A model generated the notes under the pieces. It did not search any database, was not told the DNA's origin, and was given only the letters and a program-made list of their open reading frames with translations. Below, piece by piece: positions 26,533 to 38,408 of a stretch of 64,000 bases of DNA. A program made the translations under genes and the position numbers. This DNA is from Pseudomonadota bacterium. Its GTDB lineage: Bacteria > Pseudomonadota > Gammaproteobacteria > Xanthomonadales > Rhodanobacteraceae. Positions within the stretch are counted from its first letter, which is position 1. Every line of letters starts with the position of its first letter. The stretch is taken from contig JAKQJM010000128.1 of assembly GCA_029561145.1 (NCBI GenBank), positions 1 through 64,000 on the forward strand, written 5' to 3'.

Positions 26533-29258
26533 TCTGATTGCCCACCTGCTGGTAATGTGAACTGGAAGGTGCTTCCCTTGCCGGAAATCGAATCGACCCA
26601 GATCCGCCCACCGAAACTTTCGACGATCTTGCGACAGATTGCCAGTCCGATTCCGGTGCCGGGGTACTCCCTGCGTGTATGCAGACGCTGGAATATCGCA
26701 AACACGCGCTCCTGATGACGAGGATCAATGCCGATGCCATTGTCGGTGACCGTGATCCGCCAGAACGATCCTTCGAGCAATGCATCAATGGTCACTTCAG
26801 GCGCGCTCTCGCCGCGGAACTTGAGGGCATTTGCGATCAGGTTCTGGAAAACCTGGGTGACTTGTGCGGGCAAGGCCAACACGCTGCATTCGCAGCGGAC
26901 TCGAACCACTGCGCCACTGCGGCTGACCGCATCGTGCAACTGCGCGATTGCCCGCTCCGCGCATTCCCTGACATCGGTCTCGATTGGCCCACGGCCTGAT
27001 CGTCCGACCCTTGAATAGGCAAGCAGGTCTTCGATCAGGCTCTGCATGCGTGTCGCTCCATCGACCGCAAACGCGATGAACTCATCGGCGTCGGCGTCGA
27101 GTTGTCCCGAATAACGCCGGGACAGCAGCTGCACATAGCTGGCGACCATGCGCAGCGGTTCCTGCAGGTCATGCGAAGCCACGTAGGCGAACTGCTCGAG
27201 ATCCGCGTTGGACCGCTCAAGATCGCGCGCGCGACGCTCCAGCTCGAGCTCGGCCAGCTTGCGCTGGGTGATATCCGTGATGATCGCCGTGAAGTATTTC
27301 TGATCATCGCTGGCCCAGGCCGAGAGCAGGAGTTCGAGCGGGAATTCGCTGCCATCCGCCCGCAAACCTGCAAGTTCGAGAGCCGTGCCGATCGACCTGG
27401 GTTCCTCACCGTTGGCGATGCGACTCATGCCCTGGCAGTGTGCTTCGCGATAGCGCTCGGGCATCAGCACGGTCAATGATTTCCCTTCCATGTCTTTTGC
27501 GTGCACACCGAATCCGGTCGCAGCGGACGGGTTCATGTAGAGGATATTTCCGTTGCTGTCGGCCGTGATGATGCCGGCGGTGGCCGTATCGGTCACGGCT
27601 TGCTGGGCGCGTTGCGCGCGACTCAGTTCGCGATTCGCCTGATTGGCCAGATGCGAGGCGCGAGCCCTCAGGCCGGTGAGAACCCAGGTCAGGACAAACA
27701 GCACAAGGGCGCAGAACAATCCAGTCGCAAGGACGATCGCTGGCATCCTGGATCGGCTCGCCCGTATCGCCTCCGCACTGAACTGCGCCGACACGGTCCA
27801 TGTCCGACCGTAGAGATCCAACACCGCCGAATCGAATTCGAGCGCGCGATCGAAGCCGGCGGAAGTGAACAGCGACGCCGCATCACCGGGATCTGTACCG
27901 TCGGAAACCTCCACCCTGAGGTCTTCCGTATTTGAACCGGCAGCGGCCAGCGACACGACTCTGTCCATGTCGACCACGCAAAACACGATACCGGTCTTGC
28001 CGATGACCTCGGCGGCGGAGGGGTCTATCCGATCGGTCAGAGGCAGGGCCACGACGAACCCGCCGCGCCCCTTCGGATCGCCATATTTGCCGAAATCCAG
28101 ACGTCCCGACAGTGCAGCCCCTCCGCTCTGCCGGGCCCGCGCGACCATTGCCGCCAGAACCGGGTCGGCGTCGAGATCGACCCCAAGGACCGATCGTGCG
28201 GCCTGCGTGTCCGGCATGATGTAGATCGTCGGCATGCGCGGCGCCGCGGTATCGTGCGCATCGCGGCCGATTGCCGGGCGCTTCCCTGCCGGCTGCGGCG
28301 ACCGCACGTTCGCGCCGTCGACCTGATCGGCTGGCAATTGCGCGGCATACCCGATCGCGATAACGCCGGCATACTGGTCCGCCAGTGGCAACTCGTGGAA
28401 GAACCGCTGCCATTCGCTGGCATTGACGTTGTCGGATGCCGCGAACAACCCGCGCACGCCATTGAGGAGATCGACCGCGTTAAGCGCCGTGTGCGCCAGC
28501 GAGTCGGCGAATCGATGCAGGGCATTGTTGCGGACAACCGCATCCTGCCGATCAACCTGGTCCTTTGCCTGTCGCCATGCGATCAGGGTCGCGCCGAGAG
28601 TGAGCAGCAGGATGGCGAGCGCGGCGGCTAGCCCGGAACGATCCTGAAGGTCATCCTCGAAGGCCGGTCGCTCATCGCGTTCGGCCGGGCCGGTGCTGCG
28701 CAGTCGCGCGCCGGACATCAGGCTCAGGCCACCTAGCAGAAGCAGCACTGCACCGGGTAGCCGCATTCCGTTGAGCAGGGTCGCATCGAGCTCGACCGCC
28801 AGACCCGTTATCAGGGCGAAAATCCCTGTCGAGCCGATCAAGGCGGTAACCGCACCGAGCATTCCGAACAGCAGGTGCCGCCCCCAGCGATGTGGAAGTA
28901 TTCCGTCGAGCACCAGCGCGGCACCGATGCAGAACATGCCTGCAGCAGAACTCTGGGTTGTGTAGACAAGCGAGGTCGACTCGGAATGGGCCGTGCCGCT
29001 CATGACAAATAGGGCAAGTTGCGAGACGCTGGCCAGCAGCACAACGGAACCGCAAGCCAACGCAGGAATCCGCCCGCGCGGCTGGACCCGCAGCAGCAAC
29101 CCTACGGCGGCTATCAGCGACAACACTCCCGACGCGACCCGGAACTGGAGCCATTCCGGCACGACGGCGACTCCAAGCACGATCGAGACCAGGGCCGTGC
29201 CAGCGAGGGCAGCGGCCAGGGTCGTGTAGAGCGGATCCTTCCGTTCGACTCCATTCAT
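26529..29258 (-). CDS. Membrane sensor histidine kinase (CHASE-like, PAS, HisKA, HATPase)
   Basis: A 909-residue kinase. About eight hydrophobic helices occupy residues ~10-225 (MASE-like), then a periplasmic or sensory CHASE1-like region (~260-475), another helix (~520-540), a PAS domain ([16 protein letters not shown] onward) with a PAC segment, and a phytochrome-type HisKA box with His696 in [13 protein letters not shown]. The ATPase domain shows N, G1 and G2 motifs ([25 protein letters not shown]). The ATG at 29258 overlaps the preceding stop as TGATG, and its own stop overlaps the response regulator start, so three proteins are coupled. Confidence 0.9.
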   Translation of the reverse strand: MNGVERKDPLYTTLAAALAGTALVSIVLGVAVVPEWLQFRVASGVLSLIAAVGLLLRVQPRGRIPALACGSVVLLASVSQLALFVMSGTAHSESTSLVYTTQSSAAGMFCIGAALVLDGILPHRWGRHLLFGMLGAVTALIGSTGIFALITGLAVELDATLLNGMRLPGAVLLLLGGLSLMSGARLRSTGPAERDERPAFEDDLQDRSGLAAALAILLLTLGATLIAWRQAKDQVDRQDAVVRNNALHRFADSLAHTALNAVDLLNGVRGLFAASDNVNASEWQRFFHELPLADQYAGVIAIGYAAQLPADQVDGANVRSPQPAGKRPAIGRDAHDTAAPRMPTIYIMPDTQAARSVLGVDLDADPVLAAMVARARQSGGAALSGRLDFGKYGDPKGRGGFVVALPLTDRIDPSAAEVIGKTGIVFCVVDMDRVVSLAAAGSNTEDLRVEVSDGTDPGDAASLFTSAGFDRALEFDSAVLDLYGRTWTVSAQFSAEAIRASRSRMPAIVLATGLFCALVLFVLTWVLTGLRARASHLANQANRELSRAQRAQQAVTDTATAGIITADSNGNILYMNPSAATGFGVHAKDMEGKSLTVLMPERYREAHCQGMSRIANGEEPRSIGTALELAGLRADGSEFPLELLLSAWASDDQKYFTAIITDITQRKLAELELERRARDLERSNADLEQFAYVASHDLQEPLRMVASYVQLLSRRYSGQLDADADEFIAFAVDGATRMQSLIEDLLAYSRVGRSGRGPIETDVRECAERAIAQLHDAVSRSGAVVRVRCECSVLALPAQVTQVFQNLIANALKFRGESAPEVTIDALLEGSFWRITVTDNGIGIDPRHQERVFAIFQRLHTRREYPGTGIGLAICRKIVESFGGRIWVDSISGKGSTFQFTLPAGGQSE

Positions 29259-31435
29259 CACGATGCGTCGCGAGCAGCGGCTTTCAATCGGGATGAAAGG
29301 AACGTCTGCACGAAGTCCTGTGCAGCCATTGGCTTGCCGAGCAGGTATCCCTGCGCCTCGTCGCATTCGATCTCGCGCAGGAACTCCAGCTGGGCCGTGG
29401 TCTCGACACCTTCGGCAACGACCGATAAGCCGAGGTTGCGTGCCATCGCCACGATCGTGCGAACGATCGCGGCGTCACGATCGTCCTGCGGCACTCCGCC
29501 AAGGAAACTGCGATCGATCTTGAGCATGTCCACTGGAAACCGCCGCAGATACGCGAGCGACGAATATCCCGTTCCAAAATCGTCGATCGCAATCCTGACG
29601 CCGAGATCACGCAACGCTACCAGGGTCTCGCGGGCATGCTCGCCCTGCATCGTGCTCTCGGTCAGCTCGATGACGAGTGATCCAGGTTCGATGTCGCAGG
29701 CCTGCAGGGCGTGGCGGACGATCCCGGTGAACTGGAGGTCTTCGAGCTGCTGTGCCGAAACGTTCACCGCGACCTGCATCGGCACGGCAGCGATGTGGCT
29801 GAAGGATTTCGCCACGCGGCAGACTTCCTCCACAATCCACGCGCCAATTCCACGCATCATCCCGCGTTGTTCAGCGACTTCGAGGAACTGCTCCGGGACA
29901 AGCAAGCCGCGCGCAGGATGCCGCCAGCGCAGGAGCGCCTCGGCACCACGCAGCTGTCCGTCGGCAACGGTGAATATCGGCTGGAAATACATCTCGAATT
30001 CGTTGCGATCGAGTGCGACGCGCAACTCGTGCTCGACCGCCAGACGGGCGAGCGCGGTCGCATTGAGTTGCGCGGAATAGAAGCGGAACGTATTCGCGCC
30101 GAAACCGCGCGCCTGGTACAACGCGGTCTCCGCGCATTTGAGCAGGGCCGTCGGATCCTCCGAATCGATCGAGAAAAGGCTGAGTCCGACATTCGCCTCG
30201 AGATAGAACTCCTGCTCGCCGATCCGGCCCTGCCGGCTCGCCGCCTCGATAACCTGCTCGGAGAGTTGAGGCGTATCCGCGATCGACTGGGTATCGGTCA
30301 GGATCACCGAGAATTCGGCACTGCCCGTGCAGGAAATCCTCGCGTCTTCCGGCAGGACGCCGCGAATGCGACCGACCATCGATTCGATCACGAGGTCGCC
30401 GAAATCATGACCATGCAAGTGGTTGATCCTGCCAAGCCCGGAGAGCGCGACGATCATCAGCGCAGCATCGCTTCCGCGTCGATGACAATGATTGAGGGTC
30501 GTCGTCAACTCGTCGATGAAGCTCTGCCGGTTCGGCAACCCGGTGACGCCATCGTGGGTGGCCAGATAGTCGAGACGTTCCTGCACCAGCTTGCGTTCAA
30601 TTGCATAGCGCAGGCCACGGGTCAGCATCGCGGCATCCGGACTGCCCTTGAGCACGTAGTCCTGTGCGCCAAGCTGGATCGCTGCGAGAGCCAGCAATTC
30701 ATCGTCTCGCCCGCTCAACACGACAAGTGGCATGAGCGGCGCGATGCGCAGCATCGTCGCGATCGTGTCGATCCCGTCCGAATCCGGCAGACCTGGATCG
30801 ACGAGGGCCAGCGTGAAGGGAGCCTGCTTCAGTTCGATGAGTGCATCGGCGAGACGCTCGACATGGACGATCTCGATGTCCGAGCCGGACAGCAGCTCCC
30901 TGACCAGTCGCGCATCGCCGGGATTGTCCTCGACGAGCAGCAATCGCCATGAGTCCGGTCGATCCCTCACTGCCGGCTCGGGAAGACTGACCACCGAAAG
31001 CCAGAAGTGGCTGATGCCGTGCACGACAGAAAGCAACTGGTCGATGCCGACCGGTTTGCGGATATAGCAGTTTGCATGCGATGCATAGGCACGAGCGACG
31101 TCCTCATGCGCATCGGAACTCGTCATCACGACGATCGGGATTCGTGCCATGCGCGGATCGGACTTGAGAACGCCGAGCAGCTCCTGTCCTGAAAGTCCTG
31201 GCAGGTTGAGATCCAGCAGGATCAGGTCCGGGCTGCGACGATGGATATGGGTGTCGTCGCGACGCAACATCGCGAGCGCCTTGGCGCCGTTGTCGGCAAC
31301 CGAAAGGCGATGCAGCAGTTTGCCTTGTCGCAAGGCCTCGACAACCAGGCGCACATCTCCCGGGTTGTCCTCGACCAGGAGGATTTCAAGCGGTCGGGCA
31401 CTTGCTGCATCCAGCTTCACACCGAGATCTCCCAT
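29258..31435 (-). CDS. REC-REC-GGDEF(degenerate)-EAL protein
   Basis: A 725-residue signalling protein: receiver 1 (~15-145, [13 protein letters not shown]), receiver 2 (~160-285, LALVDPGLPDSDG), a GGDEF domain (~300-455) and an EAL domain (~465-715). The GGDEF signature is replaced by GSAEF, so cyclase activity is probably lost. The EAL domain keeps the motifs of active c-di-GMP phosphodiesterases: AEALLRW, NVSAQQ, ELTES, DDFGTGYSSL, KIDRSF and AEGVET. It therefore probably lowers c-di-GMP in response to phosphorylation by the coupled kinase. The start is the ATG at 31435 before GDLGVK, with a G-rich AAGGATGGGG upstream; the longer frame adds only low-quality sequence. Confidence 0.9.
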   Translation of the reverse strand: MGDLGVKLDAASARPLEILLVEDNPGDVRLVVEALRQGKLLHRLSVADNGAKALAMLRRDDTHIHRRSPDLILLDLNLPGLSGQELLGVLKSDPRMARIPIVVMTSSDAHEDVARAYASHANCYIRKPVGIDQLLSVVHGISHFWLSVVSLPEPAVRDRPDSWRLLLVEDNPGDARLVRELLSGSDIEIVHVERLADALIELKQAPFTLALVDPGLPDSDGIDTIATMLRIAPLMPLVVLSGRDDELLALAAIQLGAQDYVLKGSPDAAMLTRGLRYAIERKLVQERLDYLATHDGVTGLPNRQSFIDELTTTLNHCHRRGSDAALMIVALSGLGRINHLHGHDFGDLVIESMVGRIRGVLPEDARISCTGSAEFSVILTDTQSIADTPQLSEQVIEAASRQGRIGEQEFYLEANVGLSLFSIDSEDPTALLKCAETALYQARGFGANTFRFYSAQLNATALARLAVEHELRVALDRNEFEMYFQPIFTVADGQLRGAEALLRWRHPARGLLVPEQFLEVAEQRGMMRGIGAWIVEEVCRVAKSFSHIAAVPMQVAVNVSAQQLEDLQFTGIVRHALQACDIEPGSLVIELTESTMQGEHARETLVALRDLGVRIAIDDFGTGYSSLAYLRRFPVDMLKIDRSFLGGVPQDDRDAAIVRTIVAMARNLGLSVVAEGVETTAQLEFLREIECDEAQGYLLGKPMAAQDFVQTFLSSRLKAAARDAS

Positions 31436-31679
31436 TCCCCATCCTTGCCCAGGTCCGGTCCCTGAGCGGAAACCTGTCTTGATCAACCCGGACCGAACGT
31501 TGCCACAATGCGCTCGATGGTACCGATGTTCAGGCTCCAAGGGTAATTTGTCCGGCGGGCCTTGCGCGTGGCCGCGGATCCCATCGGCTGGCCGATGCGT
31601 TCCAATGCAGGCAGACTTGGCAGGGTCGGGAACGCACCACGCTCCCGTTCACTACCGGAACCCTTGGCGGATCGATCCC

Positions 31680-33029
31680 GTGACCCCGGAAATTCCCAGC
31701 GAACGCCAGATCCTGACACCGTCCGCGCTGAACCGCCTCGCGCGCGACCTGCTCGAGGATGCCCTGCCCCTGATCTGGATCGAGGGCGAGCTCTCGAACG
31801 TTTCACGACCCGCGTCCGGCCACGTGTATTTCACCCTCAAGGATGCCGCCGCCCAGATCCGATGCGCGATGTTCAAACCGAAGAGCACCTGGTTGCCGTT
31901 CAAGCCGACCGATGGCTTGCAGGTACTGGCACGCGCGCGTGTCAGCCTGTATGAGGCGCGCGGCGAGTTCCAACTGATCGTCGAACACCTCGAACAATCG
32001 GGCGAGGGGGCACTGCGACGCGAATTCGAACGATTGAAAGCGCGCCTTTCCGCCGAAGGACTTTTTGCGGAATCCGGCAAGCGCCCCTTGCCATCGCTGC
32101 CGCGCCGTATCGGCATCATCACCTCGGCGACCGGAGCAGCGCTGCGTGATGTGCTGCACGTGCTCGGAAGGCGATTTCCAATGGTCGAGGTCGAAATACT
32201 GCCGACACCCGTGCAAGGCAGGGAAGCGCCGGCAGCGATCATTGCGATGCTCGATGCCGCCGCGAAGGCGATGCGCCATGACGTCCTGTTGCTGACCCGG
32301 GGCGGCGGCTCGCTCGAGGACCTGTGGACCTTCAACGACGAAGGTGTCGCGAGAGCCATTGCACGTTGCCCGATACCGGTGGTTTCAGCGATCGGCCACG
32401 AGATCGATTTTTCGATCGCAGATCTGGTGGCCGACCTGCGCGCGGCAACGCCTTCGGCCGCCGCCGAACTGCTCGTCCCGGATGCCGGCAACCTGCGTCG
32501 CGTGCTGTCGCGCAACAACGATCGCTTGCGTCTGCGCACGCGACGGAAGCTGGAATCCGTCACCCAAAAGCTCGACCACCTGCACGCACGTTTGATGCAG
32601 CAGCGCCCTTCGACCCGCCTCGGCCGCGGCAGCGAACGCCTGGCGCAGTTGCGGGCGCGGCTCGCGCGAGCCGTACAAGGTGATTCGCTGCGTCGGCGAA
32701 CGCATCTTTCCCAGACCGCAACACGCCTGCGTGCGCAGCATCCACGCAAGCAGATCGACCGGGCTGGCGACGACCTGCGCGCACGCGCCAGTCATCTGCG
32801 CGCGGCCATCCTGCGCATGCTGGAACGTCGACGCTCGCGCACCAATCAACTGGGCGGCGCACTGCACGCGCTGAGCCCACTCGGCACCCTGGCCCGCGGT
32901 TACTCGATCCTGATCGAGCAATCCTCATCGAACATCGTGCGCAGCACTGCCCAGGTCGACCAAGGCAGCCTGCTGCGCGGCATCCTCGCCGATGGCGAAC
33001 TGCGCCTGCGGGTCGAATCCGGCAATTGA
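31680..33029 (+). CDS. xseA: Exodeoxyribonuclease VII large subunit
   Basis: A 449-residue XseA, the usual length. It degrades single-stranded DNA to oligonucleotides in mismatch repair and damage processing, together with XseB, which is not in this window. Seen: the N-terminal OB-fold (LIWIEGELSNVSRPASGHVY, FTLKD, IRCAMF), the catalytic-domain segments RIGIITSATGAALRD and LLTRGGGSLEDLW, FNDE, SAIGHEIDF and DLRAATPSAAAE, and a long helical C-terminus. The GTG at 31680 is chosen because TPEIPSERQILTPS is where family homology starts; a GGCGGA lies 11 nt upstream. The gene is divergent from the c-di-GMP operon. Confidence 0.95.
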   Translation: MTPEIPSERQILTPSALNRLARDLLEDALPLIWIEGELSNVSRPASGHVYFTLKDAAAQIRCAMFKPKSTWLPFKPTDGLQVLARARVSLYEARGEFQLIVEHLEQSGEGALRREFERLKARLSAEGLFAESGKRPLPSLPRRIGIITSATGAALRDVLHVLGRRFPMVEVEILPTPVQGREAPAAIIAMLDAAAKAMRHDVLLLTRGGGSLEDLWTFNDEGVARAIARCPIPVVSAIGHEIDFSIADLVADLRAATPSAAAELLVPDAGNLRRVLSRNNDRLRLRTRRKLESVTQKLDHLHARLMQQRPSTRLGRGSERLAQLRARLARAVQGDSLRRRTHLSQTATRLRAQHPRKQIDRAGDDLRARASHLRAAILRMLERRRSRTNQLGGALHALSPLGTLARGYSILIEQSSSNIVRSTAQVDQGSLLRGILADGELRLRVESGN

Positions 33030-33113
33030 CCCGTAGCGATCGCGACGCCCACAATCGAGCCGGCGCGACCGGATAGGTTTTCCACGTTCATCCCACTGAG
33101 TGGAGCACGATGC

Positions 33114-34754
33114 ATGAAAGCTTCGGATCTGTTCATCAAGGCACTCGAAGGCGAGGGTGTGGAATATGTTTTTGGCATTCCCGGCGAGGAGAACCTTGAT
33201 CTTCTCGAATCGCTGCGCACCTCCAGCATCAAGCTGATCCTGACCCGCCACGAGCAGGCCGCAGGGTTCATGGCAGCAACCTATGGACGCCTGACCGGCA
33301 AAGCCGGTGTCTGCCTCGCCACGCTCGGCCCGGGCGCGACCAACTTCGTGACCTCGGCGGCCTATGCCCAACTGGGCGGCATGCCGATGTTCATGATCAC
33401 TGGACAGAAGCCGGTCAAGGCCTCCAAGCAAGGACATTTCCAGATTGTCGATGTCGTCGACATGATGAAACCATTGACCAAGTACACCCGTCAGATCGTT
33501 TCCGCCGACAATATTCCGGCGCGGGTGCGCGAATCATTTCGCCGCGCCGAAGAAGAACGTCCTGGCGCGACGCATCTCGAACTGCCCGAGGACATCGCCC
33601 GCGACAACACCGATTCGATCATCATTCCGGCCAGTTTCCACCGTCGCCCGGTGGCTGATGAGAAAGCGCTCAAGCGCGCCGCAGAAGCCATTCTCGACGC
33701 GAAGCGGCCGCTGCTGATGATCGGCGCCGGAGCCAACCGCAAGACCAGCAGCAAGATGCTCGGCGATTTCGTCAAGCAGACCGGCATTCCGTTCTTCACG
33801 ACGCAGATGGGCAAGGGCGTGCTCGACGAGACCCACCCGTTGTGGCTCGGCAATGCCGCCCTGTCCGACGGCGATTTCGTGCATCGGGCGATCGAGAACG
33901 CCGACTGCATCATCAACGTCGGCCACGATGTCATCGAGAAGCCACCGTTCTTCATGCGTCGCGGCCTGCGCACGGTGATCCACATCAACTACCTCGGCGC
34001 CGAAGTCGATACCGTGTATTTCCCGCAGATCGAGGTCATCGGTGACATCGCACACTCGATCTGGCGCCTGCGCGACACGATCGAGGCGCAGACCCATTGG
34101 GACTTCTCGTACTTCGACACCGTACGCGGGCATCTCGCGGCGCATCTGGCGAAAGGTGCCGAGGACCCGCGCTTCCCGATCTATCCGGTGCGCATGGTCG
34201 CCGACGTGCGCAAGGTCATGCCCGACGACGGCATCCTCTGCCTCGACAATGGCATGTACAAGCTCTGGTTCGCACGCTACTACCATTGCAAGCAACCCAA
34301 CACGATGCTGCTCGACAATGCCCTCGCGACGATGGGTGCCGGCCTGCCCTCGGCGATCGCGGCGAAGATCGTGCATCCGCATCGCAAGGTTGTCGCGGTC
34401 GTTGGCGACGGCGGTTTCATGATGAATTCACAGGAAATCGAAACCGCGGTGCGGCTCAAGCTCGACATCGTCATCCTCCTCCTGCAGGACGATGCCTACG
34501 GCATGATCAAGTGGAAGCAGGCGCACATGCAATTTCCGAATTTCGGCATGGACATGGGCAATCCCGATTTCGTGCGCTACGCGGAGAGTTATGGCGCGCA
34601 CGGCCATCGTCCGGGTTCGGCGGAGGAATTCGGTCCCCTGCTTTCGAAATGCCTCGATACGCCAGGAGTTCATCTGATCGACCTGCCGATCGATTATTCC
34701 GACAACGACCGCGTGCTCAATCGCGAGATCCGCGAACTCAGCGCCAAGCTCTGA
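33114..34754 (+). CDS. ThDP-dependent acetolactate synthase-type enzyme
   Basis: A 546-residue thiamine-diphosphate enzyme of the acetolactate synthase large-subunit/AlsS group, which condenses two pyruvates to acetolactate. The pyrimidine-binding domain shows FGIPGEENLDLL, catalytic Glu47 (TRHEQAAGF) and LGPGATN; the central and pyrophosphate domains end with the metal motif GDGGFMMNSQEIETAVR and DDAYGMIKW. No small regulatory subunit gene follows, so a catabolic, AlsS-like role is more likely than branched-chain biosynthesis, though related decarboxylases cannot be excluded. GGAG lies about 10 nt before the ATG. The aldehyde dehydrogenase gene follows after 62 bp and may act on a product of this enzyme. 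Confidence 0.85.
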   Translation: MKASDLFIKALEGEGVEYVFGIPGEENLDLLESLRTSSIKLILTRHEQAAGFMAATYGRLTGKAGVCLATLGPGATNFVTSAAYAQLGGMPMFMITGQKPVKASKQGHFQIVDVVDMMKPLTKYTRQIVSADNIPARVRESFRRAEEERPGATHLELPEDIARDNTDSIIIPASFHRRPVADEKALKRAAEAILDAKRPLLMIGAGANRKTSSKMLGDFVKQTGIPFFTTQMGKGVLDETHPLWLGNAALSDGDFVHRAIENADCIINVGHDVIEKPPFFMRRGLRTVIHINYLGAEVDTVYFPQIEVIGDIAHSIWRLRDTIEAQTHWDFSYFDTVRGHLAAHLAKGAEDPRFPIYPVRMVADVRKVMPDDGILCLDNGMYKLWFARYYHCKQPNTMLLDNALATMGAGLPSAIAAKIVHPHRKVVAVVGDGGFMMNSQEIETAVRLKLDIVILLLQDDAYGMIKWKQAHMQFPNFGMDMGNPDFVRYAESYGAHGHRPGSAEEFGPLLSKCLDTPGVHLIDLPIDYSDNDRVLNREIRELSAKL

Positions 34755-34816
34755 GGGCAAGCCGCCCGGCGCAGCAATGCCGGAACGTCACCCATCCGCC
34801 GACACAGGAGCGCCGC

Positions 34817-36253
<1,437 letters not shown>

Positions 36254-36290
36254 CTCAGTTCGATCTATCGCGTGCCGCGGTCGTGCGCCG

Positions 36291-37544
36291 TCAGCCGAAT
36301 CGCGCGACGTTGAACGGGGCAAGATCGAGCGAAGTCCCGGTACCGGCGATAACCTCGCTGACCAGCTGTCCTGTCGCGGCCGACATCGTGACGCCCAGCA
36401 TGCCGTGCCCGGTTGCCATGCACAGATTGTCGATTCCCCGGACCCGACCGAGAATTGGCAGGTCATCGGGAGTCATCGGACGCCAGCCGTACCATTCTTC
36501 CTGCATCGTCGGTCCTTCCGGTTCCTGCAGGTAGATGGCGGCTGATCGACGCAGGGCATCCAGCCGGGTCCGGTTGAGGCTGCTGTCGTATCCGGCGAAC
36601 TCCATCGTGCTGCCGAGACGATAACCCGAGTCCCATGCGGTCACGCAGACGCTCGCTTCCTTCAGCGTCAACGGCGTGCGCGGACAAAGGGCCGGCCGCG
36701 AATAGGTGATCGAGTACCCCTTGCCGGGCTGGATCGGCAAGCGCAAGCCCAACGGGCGTGCCAGCGCGGGCGACCATGCGCCCAGCGCAAACACGAGCTC
36801 GCGCGCCGAATAGTCGCCGTTCGTGGTACGCGTTCGCGAAATGCGGCCACGTTCGACTTCGATCGAATCGATGCGCGTTTGCTCATCGATCTGCCCGCCG
36901 CGTTCGACCACGAGACGCGCCAGCTCGGCAACGTAACGATCGGGGCGCAGCTGGGCGTCGCCAGGATTGAAATAACCGCCGACGGTGCCTGGCTTAAGTG
37001 CGGGCTCCATCGCTTCGACCTGGGCAGGATCGAGCAATTCCACCGCAATTCCGACCTCGGCCAGGGTGCGTGGATACCAAAGGGAATCCGCCAGCGCCTT
37101 CTCGTCGCGAAAGACATGCAGGGTACCCTCTGCCCGGTATTCGCAATCGAGCTTCTCGCGCTGAACCAGCTCGGCAATCAGATCGGCCGAACGCAACAGC
37201 AACGGCGCCTTCGCAGCCGTGGTCGCCGAGAAGTCATCCCAGTTGCAGCGGCGACGAAATGCCTCGAGCCACCGCAGCAAGGCCGGGTCCAGGCTCGGTT
37301 TGATGCGCAACGGCGCATCGCGTTTGAACAACCAGCGTATCGCGGTGCCGACGACGCCCGGCATCGCCAGGGGCATCGCATGGCTCGGGGTCAACGTACC
37401 GCAATTGCCGTGCGAACTGCCTCGACCGACTCCGCCCTGGTCGATGATCGTGACGCGCCGCCCGGCCGCGAGCAGGTAGTGGGCGCAGGCCAGTCCGATT
37501 ACGCCTCCGCCGAGGATGAGCACATCCGCATCATGAGATTTCAT
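36291..37544 (-). CDS. dadA: D-amino-acid dehydrogenase (FAD, DAO family)
   Basis: A 417-residue FAD-dependent oxidoreductase of the DAO family. It shows the dinucleotide-binding motif VLILGGGVIGLACAHYLL at residues ~8-25 and the C-terminal GWRPMTPDDLPILGR, then ATGHGMLGVTMSAATG typical of DadA. DadA oxidises D-amino acids to 2-oxoacids and passes electrons to the respiratory chain at the inner membrane. The ATG at 37544 is right before KSHDADVLILGGG. It converges on the aldehyde dehydrogenase gene (37 bp between stops). Related hydroxyproline or sarcosine oxidases are less likely but possible. Confidence 0.85.
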   Translation of the reverse strand: MKSHDADVLILGGGVIGLACAHYLLAAGRRVTIIDQGGVGRGSSHGNCGTLTPSHAMPLAMPGVVGTAIRWLFKRDAPLRIKPSLDPALLRWLEAFRRRCNWDDFSATTAAKAPLLLRSADLIAELVQREKLDCEYRAEGTLHVFRDEKALADSLWYPRTLAEVGIAVELLDPAQVEAMEPALKPGTVGGYFNPGDAQLRPDRYVAELARLVVERGGQIDEQTRIDSIEVERGRISRTRTTNGDYSARELVFALGAWSPALARPLGLRLPIQPGKGYSITYSRPALCPRTPLTLKEASVCVTAWDSGYRLGSTMEFAGYDSSLNRTRLDALRRSAAIYLQEPEGPTMQEEWYGWRPMTPDDLPILGRVRGIDNLCMATGHGMLGVTMSAATGQLVSEVIAGTGTSLDLAPFNVARFG

Positions 37545-38002
37545 GGTGTTCGATTCTACGGGATCGACGTTCCACTGCCTCTTCCCGTTCCATCGCGGAA
37601 TCCGGCACGGCGCTCGCCTGCCTCGCGAATGCCGCACCGGCACTGTATGTCAGCATGTGACGAAGCCGGACAGGCCGCCCCGTGCAGCCACGCCGACTGG
37701 TCCGCAGCGCGGCGCAGTAGCCCGGCCAGATCCGGGCTCTGGCGTCCGTTCCTTCGAGAGCGATCGACTGGCAAGACAAACACTCCTGTCGCGGCGTTCG
37801 GCCTGAAAACCGGCATGGGAATGCGGGTCGGGACCGGGACAGGCAATCCGCTGCGGATTCCGCGCACGGGGGCCGTCGCCAACAGGAGCATCACGGTCCG
37901 GGTCGTGCAATTCGGGAGCGGGAGGCCCGGGTCCTGCCCGGCTGCGGTTGGCACAGTGCATGCATCAATCTGGGCAAGGATCCACTTCAATCGGGAATTC
38001 AC
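37545..38002. other. Intergenic region, nothing recognised
   Basis: A 458-bp region between the divergent dadA and the small unknown gene. ORFs here on both strands have no recognisable composition or ribosome-binding site. A short AATCCGC-T-GCGGATT palindrome lies near 37845. It probably holds the promoters of both flanking genes, but none stands out. Confidence 0.4.
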
Positions 38003-38314
38003 ATGACAACATCGACCAATGAACTGCTGCTGGCGCTGCGTGCACCGACGTCAGGCTGGCTCGCGGCCGTGATCTGCGCACTCGATGAGGCCCTCTTGGA
38101 CCACGATTTCACCGAACAGCATCGTGCCATGCTGCGTGACCTGCTCGATTCCGGACAAGTCCCGGCCAATGTCGCCGCGGCGTCACATGATCGCCTGCAG
38201 CGTTTTGAAGAAGCCGTTCAGACCTTGCATGACGCGCTGATCGGCGATGGCGACCCGGTTGAGGACATCAAGGCCTCGCGTCCGCACCTGACGCTTTGCG
38301 CAACCGCCGCCTGA
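38003..38314 (+). CDS. Small protein of unknown function
   Basis: A 103-residue, mainly helical acidic protein without signal peptide or membrane segment, with HDFTEQHRAMLRDLLDSGQV and LQRFEEAVQTLHDALIGDGD as its recognisable helices. I do not recognise it. Support for a real gene comes from the codon usage, an ATG following CGGGAATTCAC, and an intrinsic terminator starting 12 bp after its stop. Confidence 0.65.
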   Translation: MTTSTNELLLALRAPTSGWLAAVICALDEALLDHDFTEQHRAMLRDLLDSGQVPANVAAASHDRLQRFEEAVQTLHDALIGDGDPVEDIKASRPHLTLCATAA

Positions 38315-38325
38315 ACTTTCCGAGT

Positions 38326-38364
38326 CGCCGCTCGTTTCCGAATCCACGAGCGGCGTCTTTTTTT
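38326..38364 (+). terminator. Intrinsic terminator
   Basis: CGCCGCTCG (38326-38334), a 12-nt loop and CGAGCGGCG (38347-38355) form a 9-bp stem followed by TCTTTTTTT. A strong rho-independent terminator for the small upstream gene. Confidence 0.9.
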
Positions 38365-38378
38365 GCATGGATTGACAG

Positions 38379-38408
38379 ATCGCCCGACCTGAATCAAGGT
38401 CGGGCGAT
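38379..38408 (+). promoter_or_regulatory. Hairpin enclosing the RBS and start of the NlpC/P60 gene
   Basis: ATCGCCCGACCT (38379-38390), loop GAATCA, then AGGTCGGGCGAT (38397-38408): a perfect 12-bp GC-rich stem. The right arm contains the Shine-Dalgarno AAGGT and the first two bases of the ATG at 38407, so the folded mRNA would hide the translation start. It could be a terminator-like element, a riboregulator or an RNA thermometer; there is no T-run. Confidence 0.55.

Noticed and set aside
37556..38002. A 148-codon minus-strand ORF in the dadA intergenic region
   Set aside because: Pro/Arg-rich shadow-like composition and no ribosome-binding site.
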